From Niabella agricola (lineage in GTDB: Bacteria > Bacteroidota > Bacteroidia > Chitinophagales > Chitinophagaceae): DNA of 64,000 nt. This document shows positions 62,693-64,000 of this stretch, in pieces; position 1 is the first letter of the stretch, and every line of letters starts with the position of its first letter. Position numbers and translations under genes: made by a program. The stretch is from contig NZ_JAJHIZ010000003.1 in NCBI RefSeq assembly GCF_021538615.1, positions 2,852,001 through 2,916,000 of the forward strand, written 5' to 3'. The notes under the pieces are model-generated. The model did not search any database and was not told where the DNA came from. It saw only the letters and a list, made by a program, of their open reading frames with translations.

Positions 62693-64000
62693 TTATTTAG
62701 ACAAGAAATATTTTAACTCGTTAATTGTGTACGCTTCAGGTAATTGGTACCACTTCGCATTGACATCATCCCTTGTTGACGGACGCAGTATGAAAATTGT
62801 TGGTGTATATTGAATTCCCGTGTTGTTGCACCATTCGTTCATGGCTTCTATTTGCTCAGTCTGTCGAGCTGGCGCACCATTTCCTTCATTTAAGGCCGGA
62901 ATTGGGTATTTTGCAGCAAACTTTTGATAGTCTTTTTCCTTGGCTAAATACCAGTCATCTAATGCCTGCTTTGTTAGAGCCTCGTCCCCTTTTTCTGCGA
63001 TGGCTAGTAAATGTTTGGTGGGGGGAGCTTTAATATCAGTTTCGTTGTTAGTGGCTGTAAAAATAATCTGGACGTGTATGTCTTCATTTTCACGCAGAAG
63101 TTCATCCAGAGTTAAATGTGCGGCAGCACAGGGACTACAATAGGGGTTGCATACTTTTATAATCCTAAATTGTGCGTCCCGCTTGCCAATAATTATGCCT
63201 AAGCCTTCTGTTGATGTTGCCAGCTGTTTTTGTTTTTCCAACACAGCTTCAAATACTTCTGGATTCAGTTTAAGGCGGTGCAATTCATTTTTATATTTTC
63301 TACCTTCTTTGGCTTTTTCTAGAGCAGAAACAGCTATTGTTACCGCAAATAAAGGTATAATAAAACCTGCAATTAACGGTAATATCCATTGTACACTTAG
63401 AGCCACCGCAGGGGATATCAAATACCATCCTCCTGTCAAAGCTGTAATAAATTGTAATGCAAGTATGGTTTGCACACTTAGGCATAAAGGGCACCATTGT
63501 TTCGCTACACGCCACTGATAATACACAGAGAAAAATATATAAGGAAGCGTTACCATATTTATCCAGCTTACCATAAATAGTGCTGTAGGATGCGTAACCC
63601 CAATTACAAGTAATAAGAAGAGCTGGCCTATGAAGTATGAAAATCCAATAACACTCCAACTCACTCCCAAAATTTTGGAGGCCTTCGATTGTAAAATAGC
63701 ATTACAGTTTATCTTTTTGCCTCCACTGCAAATCTGCTGGAGCCCAGAATTATGCCTGTCTAAGTCGTAATAAAGCAGCAGCACTCCAATGGTTGATCCT
63801 GTTAAGGTAAGGAGTGTAAAAACCGTGGGCAATAGGGCACTTAAACCCGCTTGCATGATAGCGGTAATGCAAGCTACCAACGAAATAGTTGGAATGCAAA
63901 GAACTGCAAGTTGTTTCATTAATTTATTTTGCCGTTCTTTGTTTAACTTTTTTTCATAGTCCTTTTCTTTTATAGGCTCTTCGATATTGGTTTCAACCAT
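62693..64000 (-). CDS. Vitamin K epoxide reductase-thioredoxin fusion protein (possibly 5' truncated)
   Basis: At least 435 residues; the ATG coincides with base 64000, so the true start may lie beyond the window. VKOR domain: four to five membrane helices with CNAILQSKASKILGVSWSVIGF and the redox pair WCPLCLS (CxxC). The C-terminal thioredoxin-like domain has CNPYCSPCAAAHLTLDELL with a CxxC (CSPC), then YTPTIFILR (cis-Pro loop). VKOR-Trx proteins form disulfide bonds in exported proteins. Next to a C39 exporter, it probably oxidises cysteines of the exported peptide or keeps the secretion environment oxidised. Some Bacteroidota homologues carry an extra N-terminal C39-like domain. Confidence 0.88.
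   Translation of the reverse strand: MVETNIEEPIKEKDYEKKLNKERQNKLMKQLAVLCIPTISLVACITAIMQAGLSALLPTVFTLLTLTGSTIGVLLLYYDLDRHNSGLQQICSGGKKINCNAILQSKASKILGVSWSVIGFSYFIGQLFLLLVIGVTHPTALFMVSWINMVTLPYIFFSVYYQWRVAKQWCPLCLSVQTILALQFITALTGGWYLISPAVALSVQWILPLIAGFIIPLFAVTIAVSALEKAKEGRKYKNELHRLKLNPEVFEAVLEKQKQLATSTEGLGIIIGKRDAQFRIIKVCNPYCSPCAAAHLTLDELLRENEDIHVQIIFTATNNETDIKAPPTKHLLAIAEKGDEALTKQALDDWYLAKEKDYQKFAAKYPIPALNEGNGAPARQTEQIEAMNEWCNNTGIQYTPTIFILRPSTRDDVNAKWYQLPEAYTINELKYFLSK

Noticed and set aside
1..64000. CRISPR arrays, rRNA genes, intact insertion sequences or prophage
   Set aside because: No regularly spaced repeats, rRNA segments, complete transposase genes or phage structural genes were seen.

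Overview
The window looks like chromosome from a Bacteroidota bacterium, most likely family Chitinophagaceae (Niabella-like; inferred from protein style, not searched). Supporting signs are a SusC/SusD polysaccharide utilisation locus, DUF4886, DUF5017 and DUF2490 proteins, Bacteroidota-type promoters (TTTG, about 19 bases, TAnnTTTG), an S46 peptidase and a Rho with a long charged insertion. Intact core genes include recQ (partial), mnmG, ybeY, nadD, fabG, nadA, rho and asnS.

Layout. 0-2.8 kb: the recQ 3' end, tRNA-Phe, a decayed small ORF and a frame-broken AAA ATPase. A 20-base direct repeat sits at the tRNA 5' end and again at the ATPase stop codon. 2.8-31.1 kb: one large polysaccharide utilisation locus read leftwards from susC. 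It holds susC, susD, a DUF5017 lipoprotein, three related large secreted proteins of unknown family (868, 1135 and 949 aa), a beta-helix hydrolase, two SGNH/DUF4886 hydrolases, a beta-propeller protein, GH97, an FAD oxidoreductase, an SSS symporter and GH105. A divergent GntR/LacI-hybrid regulator faces it. GH105 acts on unsaturated uronides made by lyases, yet no known lyase is recognisable here, so the three unknown proteins are lyase candidates.

31.4-52.4 kb is housekeeping. Two features stand out: five ParB-type parS palindromes between mnmG and ybeY (34.18-34.54 kb), and a cluster of DnaA boxes beside an AT-rich stretch between nadA and an S46 peptidase gene (40.4-40.9 kb). Almost all genes left of this point are on the minus strand, and the next genes to the right are on the plus strand. 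Together these suggest the chromosomal origin of replication and its partition centre lie here.

52.3-64 kb: a probable mobilizable element starts at the 3' end of tRNA-Asn. It carries an AbiE-type toxin/antitoxin pair (toxin truncated), a coiled-coil membrane protein, a relaxase, MobC, a candidate oriT region, a frame-broken hypothetical gene, a toprim primase and an HTH gene with an in-frame stop. These are followed by a peptide export cassette (HlyD protein, C39-peptidase ABC transporter, small HTH-like protein, VKOR-thioredoxin protein) that runs off the right end. The integrase, the right attachment site and any exported peptide gene would lie beyond 64,000.
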